DNA of 64,000 nt from DSVZ01 sp037439785 (GCA_037439785.1 JBBIVJ010000002.1:62001-126000), one strand, 5' to 3'. Shown: positions 8,723-17,775, numbered from the stretch's first letter. Made by a program: numbers and translations. The notes: generated by a model not told the origin, from the letters alone.

Positions 8723-9693
8723 CCTTTCCGTTCAACGTGTACGTGCTGGCGCTGGCGGGGGGCTTTTTCACCACCCTGCTGGCGTTGCCGCTGTGGCGCG
8801 CCTGGTGCCGGCGCTGCGGGCTGCTGGACGATCCCGGGCACCGGAAAATCCACCACCAGCCGGTGCCGCTGGCCGGGGGGTTGGCGGTCTTCACGGGCCT
8901 GGTGGTACCGCTGGCGTTGGGGGTGCTGGCGCTGGAGCTGGGCGTGTTGGACCTGCCGACGCGCGCGGCCTTTGGGCATGGATTTGCCCGGCGCGCGCCG
9001 CAGTTGCTGGTGGTGATGGCGGGGGCGCTGGGGATGGTGTGGCTGGGCTGGCTGGATGACCGGCACGAGTTGAGTCCGGGTCGCAAGCTGGCGGGGCAGG
9101 TGCTCCTGGCCCTGGCCGTGGCAGCGTGCGGGGTGCGGGTCACGCTGTTCGTGCCCAGCCTGCTGTTCAGCCTGGGGGTCACCACCCTGTGGATCGTGAC
9201 GGTGACCAATGCCTTCAACTTCCTGGACAACATGAACGGCCTCTGCGCCGGGCTGGGGGTGATCGCGGCGTTTTACTTCGGCCTCCACGCGGCGGTGGCC
9301 GGGCAGTATCTGGTGGCGGCGCTGGCGGTCCTGATGACCGCCGCGCTGCTCGGGTTTCTGCCGTACAACTACCCCCGCGCCTCGGCCTTTCTGGGGGACG
9401 CCGGCAGTCACCTGGTGGGCTACCTGTTGGCGGTCCTGGCCATCCTGCCGGACTTCTACTCGACGGCGCATCCGGTGCGGCTGGCGGTGCTTCATCCGCT
9501 GCTGATTCTGGCCGTGCCGCTGGGGGACCTGGTGTGGGTGGTGGGGCTGCGCTGGCGGGCGGGGCGGCCGGTGTACGTGGGGGACACCAACCACCTGTCA
9601 CACCGGCTGGTGCGCCGGGGCCTGCGCCCCTCGACCGCCGTCGCCCTGATCTGGCTGTGCGCGGCGGTGCTGGGGGCGTTGACGTGGTGGTGA
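8719..9693 (+). CDS. MraY/WecA-like glycosyl-4 phospho-transferase
   Basis: Polytopic membrane enzyme (324 residues, about 10 transmembrane segments) of the polyprenyl-phosphate N-acetylhexosamine-1-phosphate transferase family, which loads the first sugar-phosphate onto undecaprenyl phosphate. Family motifs are intact: LDDPGHRKIHHQPVPLAGG near the N-terminus, WLDDRHELSPG, NAFNFLDNMNGLCAGLG (catalytic Asp region), FLGDAGSHLVG and the HLSHRLVRRG loop typical of the WecA rather than the MraY branch. It overlaps the GT4 gene by ATGA. It most likely starts the glycan made by this group of genes (teichuronic-like polymer, O-antigen or exopolysaccharide). Confidence 0.9.
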   Translation: MTFPFNVYVLALAGGFFTTLLALPLWRAWCRRCGLLDDPGHRKIHHQPVPLAGGLAVFTGLVVPLALGVLALELGVLDLPTRAAFGHGFARRAPQLLVVMAGALGMVWLGWLDDRHELSPGRKLAGQVLLALAVAACGVRVTLFVPSLLFSLGVTTLWIVTVTNAFNFLDNMNGLCAGLGVIAAFYFGLHAAVAGQYLVAALAVLMTAALLGFLPYNYPRASAFLGDAGSHLVGYLLAVLAILPDFYSTAHPVRLAVLHPLLILAVPLGDLVWVVGLRWRAGRPVYVGDTNHLSHRLVRRGLRPSTAVALIWLCAAVLGALTWW

Positions 9694-9717
9694 AGGCCGC
9701 GGGGCGCGGCTGCGGCT

Positions 9718-10464
9718 TCAGCCGCCGAAGACCCGGCGCGCTTCCTCGAGTTGTTCCAGCGTGCCGATGTCGAACCAGCGGCCGGGCACCGGCCAGGTGT
9801 ACACCGGCTGGCGGGGATACAACCACTGGATGAGCCGTCCCGGCTGGTCCGGGGGGTTGCCTTCCGCCAGGTAGCGCCGGATTTCCGGCACGACGGGCCG
9901 CGGGTAGTAATACAGGGCGATGCCCACCCGCGTGCCACGGGGGTGCCGCGGTTTTTCCTCAAAGTGGCCCAACCGGCCCTGGGCGTCGGTCTCGAGGGCG
10001 TTGTACTGCGGCACCAGCTCGGGCCGGCCGACGTCGTACACCGCCAGCACCGGCACCTGTTTGTCCCGGCCGGTGCGGGCGATGCCGTCCACCGGTTCGC
10101 TGAACAGGTTGTCGCCGGCCACCACCACCAGTTCGTCGTCCACGCGGTGGTGGGTGAGCACAAAATCCATGTCGCCGATGGCGCCCAACCGGGTGGCCTC
10201 GTCGGCGGTGCCGTCGTTGACGATGACGATCTCGGGTCCGGGGGTGCCGGCGGCGCGGCGCGCAGCGGCCCACTGTTCGAAGTGGCCGGCGAAGCGGGCG
10301 TTGGTGACGACGTAGGCGCGGTCCAGGTCGGGCAGGTTGCGCAGTTGCGTCAGCACGTGGTCCACCAGGGGGCGACCGGCGACGGGGAGCAGCGGCTTGG
10401 GTTGGGTGCGCGTCAGGGGGTAGAGCCGGGTGGCGTAGCCGGCGGCGAGGATGAGCAGTTTCAT
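9718..10464 (-). CDS. Sugar-1-phosphate nucleotidyltransferase
   Basis: RmlA/GlmU-N-like nucleotidyltransferase of 248 residues that makes an NDP-sugar from a sugar-1-phosphate. The N-terminal signature is LILAAGYATRLYPLT followed by PKPLLPVAGRPL, where the usual G of the GxGTR loop is Ala. VVAGDNLF supplies the metal-binding Asp, and FEEKP and WFDIGTLEQLEEA are also typical. The start at 10464 is chosen because the family begins directly at MKLLILAAG; an in-frame extension upstream is Pro/Arg-rich and runs into ptsI. It sits four bases after the ptsI stop and is probably cotranscribed with it. The exact sugar is unknown; dTDP-glucose and GDP-mannose type products are both possible. Confidence 0.88.
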   Translation of the reverse strand: MKLLILAAGYATRLYPLTRTQPKPLLPVAGRPLVDHVLTQLRNLPDLDRAYVVTNARFAGHFEQWAAARRAAGTPGPEIVIVNDGTADEATRLGAIGDMDFVLTHHRVDDELVVVAGDNLFSEPVDGIARTGRDKQVPVLAVYDVGRPELVPQYNALETDAQGRLGHFEEKPRHPRGTRVGIALYYYPRPVVPEIRRYLAEGNPPDQPGRLIQWLYPRQPVYTWPVPGRWFDIGTLEQLEEARRVFGG

Positions 10465-10468
10465 GAAG

Positions 10469-12289
10469 TCAGGGAGGCGGGGGTGCGTCGGCCGGCGGGG
10501 AGGCCGGTTCGGCCTCGAACAATTCCGGGGCGAGCCGATGGACCAGGGCACGGGAGGGCTCGAGGATGTCGCGGGTGCGGTCGGCGCGCAGGGCTTCGGC
10601 GGCGAGGGTGCGGGCCTCGGGGAGGTCCAGGCGGCGGAGCAGGAACTTCACAGCCGGCACCCGGGCGGGAGCGGCGCTCAATTCATCCACCCCCAGGCCC
10701 ACCAGCAGGGGGACGTAGAGCGGGTCGCCGGCCATCTCGCCGCAGACCCCCACCCAGCGTCCCTGCGCATGGGCGGCCTGGATGGTGTGGTGGATGAGCC
10801 GGACGACGGCGGGGTGGGCCGGTTCGTACAGGCGGGCCACGCGGGGGTTGAGGCGGTCCACGGCGAGGGTGTACTGGACCAGGTCATTGGTACCGAGGCT
10901 GAAGAAGGCGGCATGGCGGGCGAGGGCTTCGGCCAGTTGCACGGCGGCGGGGGTTTCGATCATGACCCCCACCTCGAGGGTGTCGGACAGGGGATGGCCG
11001 GCGGCGCGCAGTTCCGCGCGGCAGGCGTCGAGCAGGGCGTTGGCCTCCAGCAGCTCGTCCAGGCTGGTGACCATGGGGTACATGATCTTGAGCGGGCCGT
11101 GACTGCCGGCCCGCAGCAGGGCGCGCAGTTGGGTGCGGAACAGGTCGGGTTGCTCCAGGCAGACGCGGATGGCCCGCCAGCCGAGGAAGGGGTTGCGCTC
11201 GGTCTCGACCGCCTGGGCGGGCACTTTGTCGCCGCCCAGGTCCAGCGTGCGGATGATCACCGGGGCGGGGGTCAGGCGGGCAACCACTTCCCGGTAGGCC
11301 GCGTATTGTTCCTCCTCGTCGGGCGGGGCATCCGGCCGGTTGAGGAAGAGGTATTCGGTGCGGAACAGGCCGACCCCCTCGGCACCGTGGCGGGCGACCT
11401 CGGGCAGTTCGTCCAGGCTCTCGAGGTTGGCCGAGAGGGTGAGGCGGTGGCCGTCCCCGGTGCAGGCCGGCTCGGTGCGCAGCGATTCCAGGCGGGTGCG
11501 CAGGGCCTGTTTGCGGCGTTCGAGCCGGGCGTAGCGGGCGCAGGTGGCGGCGGTGGGTTCGACGATCAGCAGGCCCGAGTAGCCATCCAGAAGCGCCTCC
11601 TGGCCGGTGCGCAAGTGGACCAGGCCGCGTTCGAGGCCGGTGATGGCCGGCAACCCCAACGCCCGGGCCAGGATGGCAGTGTGGGAGGTCAGGCTGCCCT
11701 GATCGGTGGCCAGGCCCAGCACGTGCCGCCGGTCCAGCGCGGCGGTGTGGGAGGGGGAAAGGTCTTCGGCGACCACAATGCAGGGAGCACTCAGGTGCGA
11801 GAGGTCGGTCAGCAGTTCGCGGCCCAGCAGGTTGTGCAGCACCCGGTCGGCCACGTCGCGGAGGTCGGCGGCCCGTTCGCTCAGGTATTTGTCCTCCACC
11901 GCGGCCAGGGTGGTGATGTAGCGCTGGGTGAAGTCGTGAAACGCCGCCTCGATGCCCACTCGATCCCGCCGCATCGTCTGGAGCACCTCGTCGTGCAGGA
12001 ACGGATCGTCCAGCACCAGCAACTGGGCGTCGAGGATGCGGGCATCCGCGGCGCCCAGGCCGGCGCTGACCCGCGCCTGGAGGTCGAGCAACTGGTGGCG
12101 GGTCTGCAGCAGGGCCTCCTCCAGGCGCCGGATTTCCAGCGGGAAGTCGGCCTCCGTGATGGAGCGACGGGCAATGGGCAGGGGACCGGTGGGGGCCAGC
12201 ACCCACAGCGGCCCCTGGCAGACGCCCTCGGAGGCGGGCAGTCCGTGCAGGACCAGGCGGCCCAGGTTGTCGTCCAGCGGCGCCGGCAC
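10469..12289 (-). CDS. ptsI: Phosphoenolpyruvate-protein phosphotransferase (PTS enzyme I)
   Basis: Enzyme I transfers phosphate from PEP to HPr at the head of the phosphotransferase system. Length (606 residues) is slightly above the E. coli protein. The active-site motif is GSLTSHTAILARALG with phospho-acceptor His203. The C-terminal PEP-binding barrel has the conserved GVGLFRTEYLFL, GVMIETPAA and SLGTNDLVQYTLAVDRLN. Start is GTG at 12289, seven bases after a TAAGTA -10-like box. No HPr or EII gene is in the window, so a regulatory (PTS-Ntr-like) role is as likely as sugar uptake, but the GAF-domain fusion of PtsP is absent. Divergent from ffh. Confidence 0.93.
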   Translation of the reverse strand: MPAPLDDNLGRLVLHGLPASEGVCQGPLWVLAPTGPLPIARRSITEADFPLEIRRLEEALLQTRHQLLDLQARVSAGLGAADARILDAQLLVLDDPFLHDEVLQTMRRDRVGIEAAFHDFTQRYITTLAAVEDKYLSERAADLRDVADRVLHNLLGRELLTDLSHLSAPCIVVAEDLSPSHTAALDRRHVLGLATDQGSLTSHTAILARALGLPAITGLERGLVHLRTGQEALLDGYSGLLIVEPTAATCARYARLERRKQALRTRLESLRTEPACTGDGHRLTLSANLESLDELPEVARHGAEGVGLFRTEYLFLNRPDAPPDEEEQYAAYREVVARLTPAPVIIRTLDLGGDKVPAQAVETERNPFLGWRAIRVCLEQPDLFRTQLRALLRAGSHGPLKIMYPMVTSLDELLEANALLDACRAELRAAGHPLSDTLEVGVMIETPAAVQLAEALARHAAFFSLGTNDLVQYTLAVDRLNPRVARLYEPAHPAVVRLIHHTIQAAHAQGRWVGVCGEMAGDPLYVPLLVGLGVDELSAAPARVPAVKFLLRRLDLPEARTLAAEALRADRTRDILEPSRALVHRLAPELFEAEPASPPADAPPPP

Positions 12290-12358
12290 GGCCGTTACTT
12301 ACCCCGGCCCGGAGGGGCGGGAAAGGCAATTCCCGCCCGGCGCGCGCGGCCGCGTGCC

Positions 12359-12387
12359 TTGTCAGGGGCGGCGGCCGCGTCTAGCGT
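12359..12387 (+). promoter_or_regulatory. Putative leaderless promoter of ffh
   Basis: TTGTCA (12359-12364), a 17-bp spacer and TAGCGT (12382-12387) lie six bases before the ATG at 12394. With a transcription start 6-8 bases after the -10 box, the mRNA would begin at or next to the AUG. There is no Shine-Dalgarno sequence. Confidence 0.6.
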
Positions 12388-12393
12388 GCGGCC

Positions 12394-13767
12394 ATGTTTG
12401 AGGCGCTCAGCGGCAAGCTCCAGCAGGTCTTCCGCCACCTGCGCGGCCTGGGGCGGATCACCGAAAGCAACGTGGCCGACGCCCTGCGGGAGGTGCGGCT
12501 GGCGTTGCTGGAGGCGGACGTGAACTTCCAGGTCGTCCGCGACTTCCTCGAGGCGGTCCGGCAGAAGGCCCTCGGTCAGGAGGTGCTTCAGAGCATTCAG
12601 CCCGGTCAGCAGATCATCAAAATCATCCATGATGAGCTGGTACGGCTGCTCGGGGAGGCCCACACCGCGTTGCGATTGGAGGGCGCGCCGGCGGCGGTGT
12701 TGCTGGTGGGTCTGCACGGCTCGGGCAAGACCACCACCTGCGGCAAGCTCGCCCGCTGGCTGCGGCAGCAGGGTGCCTCGCCCTTGCTGGTGGCCGCGGA
12801 TGTGTACCGGCCTGCCGCCATGGACCAACTGGCCACCCTGGCCCGCCAACTGGACCTGCCCGCCCTGGTGCGGCCCGGGGAGACGGATGTCCTCCGCCTG
12901 GCCGAAGCGGCCCTCGAACAGGCGCGCACCGCGGGCTGCAGCGTCCTGCTGTTCGACACTGCCGGCCGCCTCCACGTGGACGAGCCGCTGGTCCAGGAGC
13001 TCGTGCGCCTGCGCGACCGGGTGCGGCCCTCCGAGATTCTGCTGGTGCTGGACGCAGCCACCGGCCAGGAGGCGGTGAACGTGGCCACCCATTTCCACCG
13101 GGCCCTGGACGTGACCGGGGCGGTGCTGACCAGGCTGGACGGCGACGCCCGCGGCGGCGCGGCGCTGAGCTTCCGGGCGGTGGTCGGCCGGCCCATCAAG
13201 TTCGTGGGGGTGGGCGAAAAGCTCGACGCCCTCGAGCCGTTCCACCCCGAGCGCATGGCCCAGCGCATCCTGGGCATGGGCGATGTCGTGTCGCTGGTCG
13301 AGAAGGCGGCCGAGGCGGTGGACGAGGAGGAGGCGCGGCGGCTGGAAGAGAAGTTGCGCAAGGGCCAGTTCACCTTGGAGGACTTCCTGGCCCAGTTGCG
13401 GCAGATGCGCAAGCTGGGCCCGCTGGAGAGCCTGGTGGGGTTGTTGCCCGGCGGGGCCGAGGCCCTGCAAGATACCGACCTGGCCCGCAGCGAAAAGGAG
13501 TTCCGCTGCATGGAAGGCATCCTCTGCGCGATGACCCCGGCCGAGCGGCGCAACCCCGACCTGCTCAACGCGCGCCGCCGCCTGCGCATCGCCCAGGGCA
13601 GCGGCGTCAAGGTCAGCGACGTCAACGCCCTGCTCCACCGCTTCCACCAGATGCAGCAGATGATGAAAAAGATGGGCAAATTCCAGAAGCTGCTGACCCG
13701 CATGGGCGGTGGGCGGGGCGGTCCGCCGGGGTTGGGCGGTCTGCCGCCGGGGATGTTCCGGCGCTGA
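12394..13767 (+). CDS. ffh: Signal recognition particle protein Ffh/SRP54
   Basis: SRP GTPase that binds 4.5S RNA and delivers nascent membrane proteins to FtsY. The 457-residue protein has the N domain, then the GTPase domain with P-loop GLHGSGKTTTCGKLA, LLVAADVYRPAA, DTAGRLHVDE and TRLDGDARGGAALS, and the Met-rich M domain (MQQMMKKMGKF) ending in a Gly/Pro tail. All residues needed for activity appear present. The ATG lies six bases from a good -10 box, suggesting a leaderless message. The 4.5S RNA gene was not found in the window. Confidence 0.97.
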   Translation: MFEALSGKLQQVFRHLRGLGRITESNVADALREVRLALLEADVNFQVVRDFLEAVRQKALGQEVLQSIQPGQQIIKIIHDELVRLLGEAHTALRLEGAPAAVLLVGLHGSGKTTTCGKLARWLRQQGASPLLVAADVYRPAAMDQLATLARQLDLPALVRPGETDVLRLAEAALEQARTAGCSVLLFDTAGRLHVDEPLVQELVRLRDRVRPSEILLVLDAATGQEAVNVATHFHRALDVTGAVLTRLDGDARGGAALSFRAVVGRPIKFVGVGEKLDALEPFHPERMAQRILGMGDVVSLVEKAAEAVDEEEARRLEEKLRKGQFTLEDFLAQLRQMRKLGPLESLVGLLPGGAEALQDTDLARSEKEFRCMEGILCAMTPAERRNPDLLNARRRLRIAQGSGVKVSDVNALLHRFHQMQQMMKKMGKFQKLLTRMGGGRGGPPGLGGLPPGMFRR

Positions 13768-13781
13768 GGGGGCGGGGCGGC

Positions 13782-14993
13782 TCAGGCGTTGTCCAGCTTC
13801 ACCGCCTGGTGCAGCTCCTCCAGGAAGCGGGGGAGGGCGGACTCGACGCGGTTCCAGTTGGGGATCAGCGGGGCGGAGAGGGGGTCTTCCAGATATTCGC
13901 GGGCCGCGCGGCGGATGCTGCGCACGAAGGTCGAGACCGCGGCCTCCTCCTCGTGGCGCGGGTAAAGGAGGCCGTTGATGACCGAGTCGGCGTTGTAGAA
14001 CCGCAGCGTGTCCTCGGCCTGGCGGTTGTAGGCGCTGAGCAGGGTGTCGAACAGGCCGGCGTCCAGCTTGATGCCCTCGGCGGCCATGCGGTGGAACAGC
14101 GAGGCCGCGATGTCCGTGGCCATGCGGTTCAGGCCCTTGTCCGCGTCGCGCGGGGAGATTTCCTGGTGCTTGTGGTCGTAGTTCTGGCAGAGCTCGCTCT
14201 GGCAGATGGCCCGCGGGGCGCAGTTGCGGAAGACCTCGGACAGCAACCCCACCTCCAGTGCCCAGTCATGGGGGATGCGCACCCGGCGGACCAGGTCCGC
14301 GTCCAGGGCAAACTCTCCGGCCAGGGGGTAGCGGAAGGTGTCCATGTACACCAGGTACGGGTGGGGGCCGAGGATGCTTTTGAGCGCCCGCAGCAGGGGG
14401 GTCATCATCAGACGCATGACCCGGCCGTTGAGCCGTTCGGTCACCCGGGCGTAGTAGCCCTTGCAGTAGTCAAAGCCCAGGCTGGGATGGGCCACCGGGT
14501 AGATCAGCCGGGCGAGCAGTTCGCGGGAGTAGGTGATGATGTCGCAGTCGTGCACCGCCACCATGCGCGCCTGTTCGCAGGCCAGCACGTAGCCAAAGCA
14601 AATCCACACGTTGCGCCCCTTGCCGGCCGCGCCGGCGCTCAGGTCGGCCCGGTCCAGGTGCTCGAACAGCGCCTTCATGCGCGGGCCGTCGTTCCAGAGC
14701 AGGGCCGTCGGCTGTGGCAACTGCCCGAACAACCGCCGCGCCCGCTCGAAATCCGCCCGGCGTGTCGCCCCGTCAATGCCCACCACCACCTGCGCCAGGT
14801 AGCGCACGGAGCGCAGCTCACGCACGATGTGCTGCAGCGCCTTGGTGCCCAGCTCGCGCACGTGACAGGGCAGCACCAGGGCGATGGGGGTCTCCCGGCC
14901 AAAGTCGGCCAGCTCGCGCTCCAGCCGTGGCACGTTCGTCACGCCCAGCCGGTGCAAGGTGGCGATGGCGCCGGTCTGGAAAAAGTCGGACAT
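13782..14993 (-). CDS. gpgS: Glucosyl-3-phosphoglycerate synthase
   Basis: GT81-family enzyme that transfers glucose from an NDP-glucose to 3-phosphoglycerate, the first step to the compatible solute glucosylglycerate. The 403-residue protein closely follows the bacterial GpgS pattern: IALVLPCHVRELGTKAL, VVGIDGA, GKGRNVWICFGYVLA, the metal-binding HDCDIITY, FRYPLAGEFALDADLV, and the late NYDHKHQEISPRDADKGL. ATG 14993 fits the family N-terminus (MSDFFQ). It is divergent from a glycosyltransferase-HAD phosphatase pair; the partner phosphatase GpgP is not obvious, and the HAD gene at 16719 is a candidate. Likely osmotic or heat-stress use. Confidence 0.88.
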   Translation of the reverse strand: MSDFFQTGAIATLHRLGVTNVPRLERELADFGRETPIALVLPCHVRELGTKALQHIVRELRSVRYLAQVVVGIDGATRRADFERARRLFGQLPQPTALLWNDGPRMKALFEHLDRADLSAGAAGKGRNVWICFGYVLACEQARMVAVHDCDIITYSRELLARLIYPVAHPSLGFDYCKGYYARVTERLNGRVMRLMMTPLLRALKSILGPHPYLVYMDTFRYPLAGEFALDADLVRRVRIPHDWALEVGLLSEVFRNCAPRAICQSELCQNYDHKHQEISPRDADKGLNRMATDIAASLFHRMAAEGIKLDAGLFDTLLSAYNRQAEDTLRFYNADSVINGLLYPRHEEEAAVSTFVRSIRRAAREYLEDPLSAPLIPNWNRVESALPRFLEELHQAVKLDNA

Positions 14994-15107
14994 CGTCGTC
15001 AACCCTTCCGCCTCTGGCAGGGGCCGCCGCCGCACACATTCGGGCCGGCGCCGGTCGCCCAGGTCCGGTCATTTTCCGTTCCCCGCGTCCCGTCGGTCAA
15101 GGCCGGG

Positions 15108-15125
15108 GGCGGAAAAGTTTCCGCC
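15108..15125. promoter_or_regulatory. Palindrome, possible operator between gpgS and the glycosyltransferase gene
   Basis: GGCGGAAA-AG-TTTCCGCC is a perfect 8-bp inverted repeat in the 163-bp divergent spacer. Its right half overlaps where a -35 box would fall (a weak -10, GACACT, is at 15142-15147) for the gene starting at 15157. Position suggests a repressor site; nothing else supports it. Confidence 0.35.
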
Positions 15126-15156
15126 GCTGCCGCGCTCATGAGACACTGGCGCCGCC

Positions 15157-16722
15157 ATGCGGCTGATCGTGTTGCACCACCATTTCCGCCCCGGCGGCGT
15201 GCGGCGGGTCATCGAACTGGCCACGCCCATGTTGCGGGCCGGCTTCCGCCCTCCGCTGAGCGAGGTGGTGCTGGCGGGGGGCGAAGCACCCGAGACGCCC
15301 TGGTGGGACCGGTTTGCCGCCGCGCTGGTGCCGGTGCCGGTCCGCCTGGTTCTCGAACCGGCCTTCGGCTATCTGGCCGGGCAACGCCGCACCCCGGCCG
15401 CCGTGGCCCGGCGCTGCCGGCAGGCCCTGGAGCAGCTCCTGGCCGGTAGTCAGGCCGGCGCGGCGGCCGTGTGGGCGCACAACCTCAGCCTCGGCCGCAA
15501 TCTTCTGCTGACCCGCGAATTGACCCGCGCCTGCGCGGCTCGCGGTGTGACGCTCCTGGCCCATCATCACGACTGGTGGTTCGATCATCGCTGGACCCGC
15601 TGGCCGGAAATGCGCCGCGCCGGCTTCTCCAACGTGCGGGCCGTGGCGGAGACCCTCTTTGGCCCGCCCGCCGTGCAGCATCTGGTGATCAACTCGACCG
15701 ACGCCCGTCTCCTGCGCCCTGCCCTGGGCGGGCGGGTGCACTGGCTGCCCAATCCCGCCTCGCCCGCCGAGCCCGTTCCGGCCCCGCAGCGCACGGCGGC
15801 GCGTCGCTGGCTGGACCGGCGGGTGCCGCCGGAGGTGCCGGTCTGGCTGGTGCCCACGCGGTTGCTCCGGCGCAAGAACCTCGCCGAAGCCCTGCTGTTG
15901 ACCCGCTGGCTGCGGCCGGAGGCCTGGCTGGTGACCACCGGTGGGATCAGTTCGCCCGAGGAAACGGCGTATGCCCGGCACCTGGCGGCGGCGGCGACCC
16001 GGCATCGGTGGCCGCTCCGGCTGGCCGTGCTCGCGGGAGGGCGCGCGGACCGGCAACCCTCCGTGCCGGCCTTGATGGCGGCGGCGGAGGTTCTGCTGCT
16101 GACTTCCCTGATCGAGGGCTTTGGCCTGCCGTACCTCGAGGCGGCCGCCGCCCAACGGCCGTTGCTGGCCCGCACGTTGCCGAACATCGCGCCGGACCTG
16201 CACCGCTTCGGCTTCCGCTTCCCCCAGGCGTACGCGGAGCTGGCCATCCCGCCGGAGTTGTTCGACTGGCGGGCCGAGCGCGACCGGCAGGCGCGGGGCT
16301 TCCACCGCTGGCGGCACGCCCTGCCGGGAGCGTACCGACGTCGCGCCGAGCCGCCGGCGTTGTTGGCTGCGGCGGCGCCGGGGCCGATAGCCTTCAGCCG
16401 GCTCACGTTGCGCGCGCAGATCGAGGTGTTGGGGCATCCGCCGGAACGGAGCCTGGAAGCGGCGCGCCCCCTGAATCCCTTCCTGGCGGACTGGCGCGAA
16501 CGCGCGTCCCACGGGCAGTTGGTCCTCACGCCCTGGCCTGTCGGGGCGTCGCGCTGGCTGGGGGGAACGGCCTACGCCCGCCGCTTGCTGCGGGCCTGGC
16601 GCGCGGCACGGTGCGACCCCGGCAGCGAGCCGGTGGATGCCGCGGCCTGCCAGGCACACTGCGTCCGGGACCGGCTGCGGGCCGAGCACCTGTACCCGTT
16701 GTTGTGGAGTCCCGAGGTGTGA
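15157..16722 (+). CDS. Glycosyltransferase (GT4-like)
   Basis: A 521-residue GT-B-type glycosyltransferase. The N-terminus LIVLHHHFRPGGVRRVIEL carries the Gly-rich loop; the C-terminal domain has VWLVPTRLLRRKNLAEALLL, and LLTSLIEGFGLPYLEAAAAQ, in which the EX7E nucleotide-sugar motif is complete. The C-terminal 130 residues are an Arg/Ala-rich extension without recognisable domain. The stop overlaps the GTG start of the HAD phosphatase, so the two are coupled. Glycosyltransferase plus phosphatase is the arrangement expected for making a free glycoside or glycosylglycerate, but the substrate is not determined. Divergent from gpgS across a palindrome. Confidence 0.82.
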   Translation: MRLIVLHHHFRPGGVRRVIELATPMLRAGFRPPLSEVVLAGGEAPETPWWDRFAAALVPVPVRLVLEPAFGYLAGQRRTPAAVARRCRQALEQLLAGSQAGAAAVWAHNLSLGRNLLLTRELTRACAARGVTLLAHHHDWWFDHRWTRWPEMRRAGFSNVRAVAETLFGPPAVQHLVINSTDARLLRPALGGRVHWLPNPASPAEPVPAPQRTAARRWLDRRVPPEVPVWLVPTRLLRRKNLAEALLLTRWLRPEAWLVTTGGISSPEETAYARHLAAAATRHRWPLRLAVLAGGRADRQPSVPALMAAAEVLLLTSLIEGFGLPYLEAAAAQRPLLARTLPNIAPDLHRFGFRFPQAYAELAIPPELFDWRAERDRQARGFHRWRHALPGAYRRRAEPPALLAAAAPGPIAFSRLTLRAQIEVLGHPPERSLEAARPLNPFLADWRERASHGQLVLTPWPVGASRWLGGTAYARRLLRAWRAARCDPGSEPVDAAACQAHCVRDRLRAEHLYPLLWSPEV

Positions 16723-17441
16723 ACATCCGCGTGATCATTTGTGACGTGTACCAGACGCTGCTGGCGGTGGAACCCCCGCCCGCGGAGGCCGAAGCCCGCT
16801 GGGCGGAGCTTTGTTGGGATGTGCTGGGGGAGGCGCCCGACCTCTCCCTGGCGGCGCTGGACCGGGCTTGCCGGGCGGTGATCGCCCGCGAACACGCCGC
16901 GGCGCGGCAGCGCGGAATTCCGTTTCCCGAGGTCTGGTGGCCGGCGGTGATGGCGGAAGTCCTGCCCGCGCTGAACCGGCTTCGGTCCGACGAGCGGGGG
17001 GAGTTCCTCTACCGCCACCAACAACTGGTGCGCACGGTCCGGCTCATGCCCGGCGCCGCGGCGGCGCTGCGGGCCTGGGACGAGGCGGGCCGGCTGCTGG
17101 GGCTGGCCTCCAACGCCCAGCCCTACACCTGGCGCGAGCTGGACGAGGCCCTGGCCGGGGCGGGGCTGAGCCGGGAACTGTTCGCGCCCGACCTTTGTTT
17201 CTGGTCCTGCCTGCACGGCTTCAGCAAACCCGACCCCCACGTGTTCCGCCTGCTGACCGCGCGGCTGGCCGCCCGTGGCATCGCCCCGGCGGAAACGCTG
17301 ATGGTGGGCGACCGCGAAGACAACGACCTGGCGCCGGCGCGCGCGCAGGGCTGGCAAACGTGGCGGCTGGGACCGCCGGCAGCGGAAGGCGCAGCCGGCG
17401 GTGACTGGCCGGCCTTGCAGCGCTGGAGCGAAGAACGGTGA
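16719..17441 (+). CDS. HAD-superfamily hydrolase
   Basis: HAD phosphatase-like protein of 240 residues. Motif I is DVYQT (nucleophile Asp9; the second position is Tyr, as in haloacid dehalogenase-like members, so it is not a standard DxDxT), motif II the Ser in LASNAQPYTW, motif III the Lys in GFSKPDPHVF and motif IV VGDREDNDLAPARAQG. The cap lies between motifs I and II (C1 type). The GTG start at 16719 overlaps the previous stop (GTGA) and puts the nucleophile at the expected distance. It may dephosphorylate the product of the adjacent glycosyltransferase or of GpgS; this is inference from position only. Confidence 0.85.
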   Translation: MNIRVIICDVYQTLLAVEPPPAEAEARWAELCWDVLGEAPDLSLAALDRACRAVIAREHAAARQRGIPFPEVWWPAVMAEVLPALNRLRSDERGEFLYRHQQLVRTVRLMPGAAAALRAWDEAGRLLGLASNAQPYTWRELDEALAGAGLSRELFAPDLCFWSCLHGFSKPDPHVFRLLTARLAARGIAPAETLMVGDREDNDLAPARAQGWQTWRLGPPAAEGAAGGDWPALQRWSEER

Positions 17442-17460
17442 GGGAAGCTGCCTGAAGGCC

Positions 17461-17687
17461 GATGCCGGATGCCAGATGCCGGTAGCCCACGTGGTCACGC
17501 GGTGGGGCAGGGTGGTGCGGCCGTGCCGATTGCTGGCCATGCCGGCCAGAGGCCTGCACCCCAAGGAGAAGGTCGAAGGCCGGATGCCGGGGGAGCGGGA
17601 AGAGAAGCGCGAGCAGCGGGGAGTCAGAGGTCAGAACAGGGGGAATCCGGACTCCCGGCCTTTGCCTTTCACTTTTCACCCTTTTCG
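17461..17687 (+). repeat. Heptad repeat region C
   Basis: The 370-bp gap between the HAD gene and the beta-propeller gene has no likely gene. It contains three clusters of 7-bp-period repeats: GATGCCG, GATGCCA, GATGCCG (17461-17481); GAGAAGG, TCGAAGG, CCGGATG, CCGGGGG (17566-17593); and CTTTGCC, TTTCACT, TTTCACC, CTTTTCG (17660-17687). Between them GTGGTCACGCGGTGG (17491-17505) matches 14 of 15 bases of a block at 2780-2794 in region A. The rest of the gap, up to the promoter at 17776, shows nothing recognisable. Confidence 0.65.
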
Positions 17688-17775
17688 GTGTTGCCGAGTT
17701 TCGGCTCGGTCCTGCCGGTCCGAAGACCCACCGCGGACACCCGCGACGTTCGGCGCCCCGGAACCCGCGTCGCGG

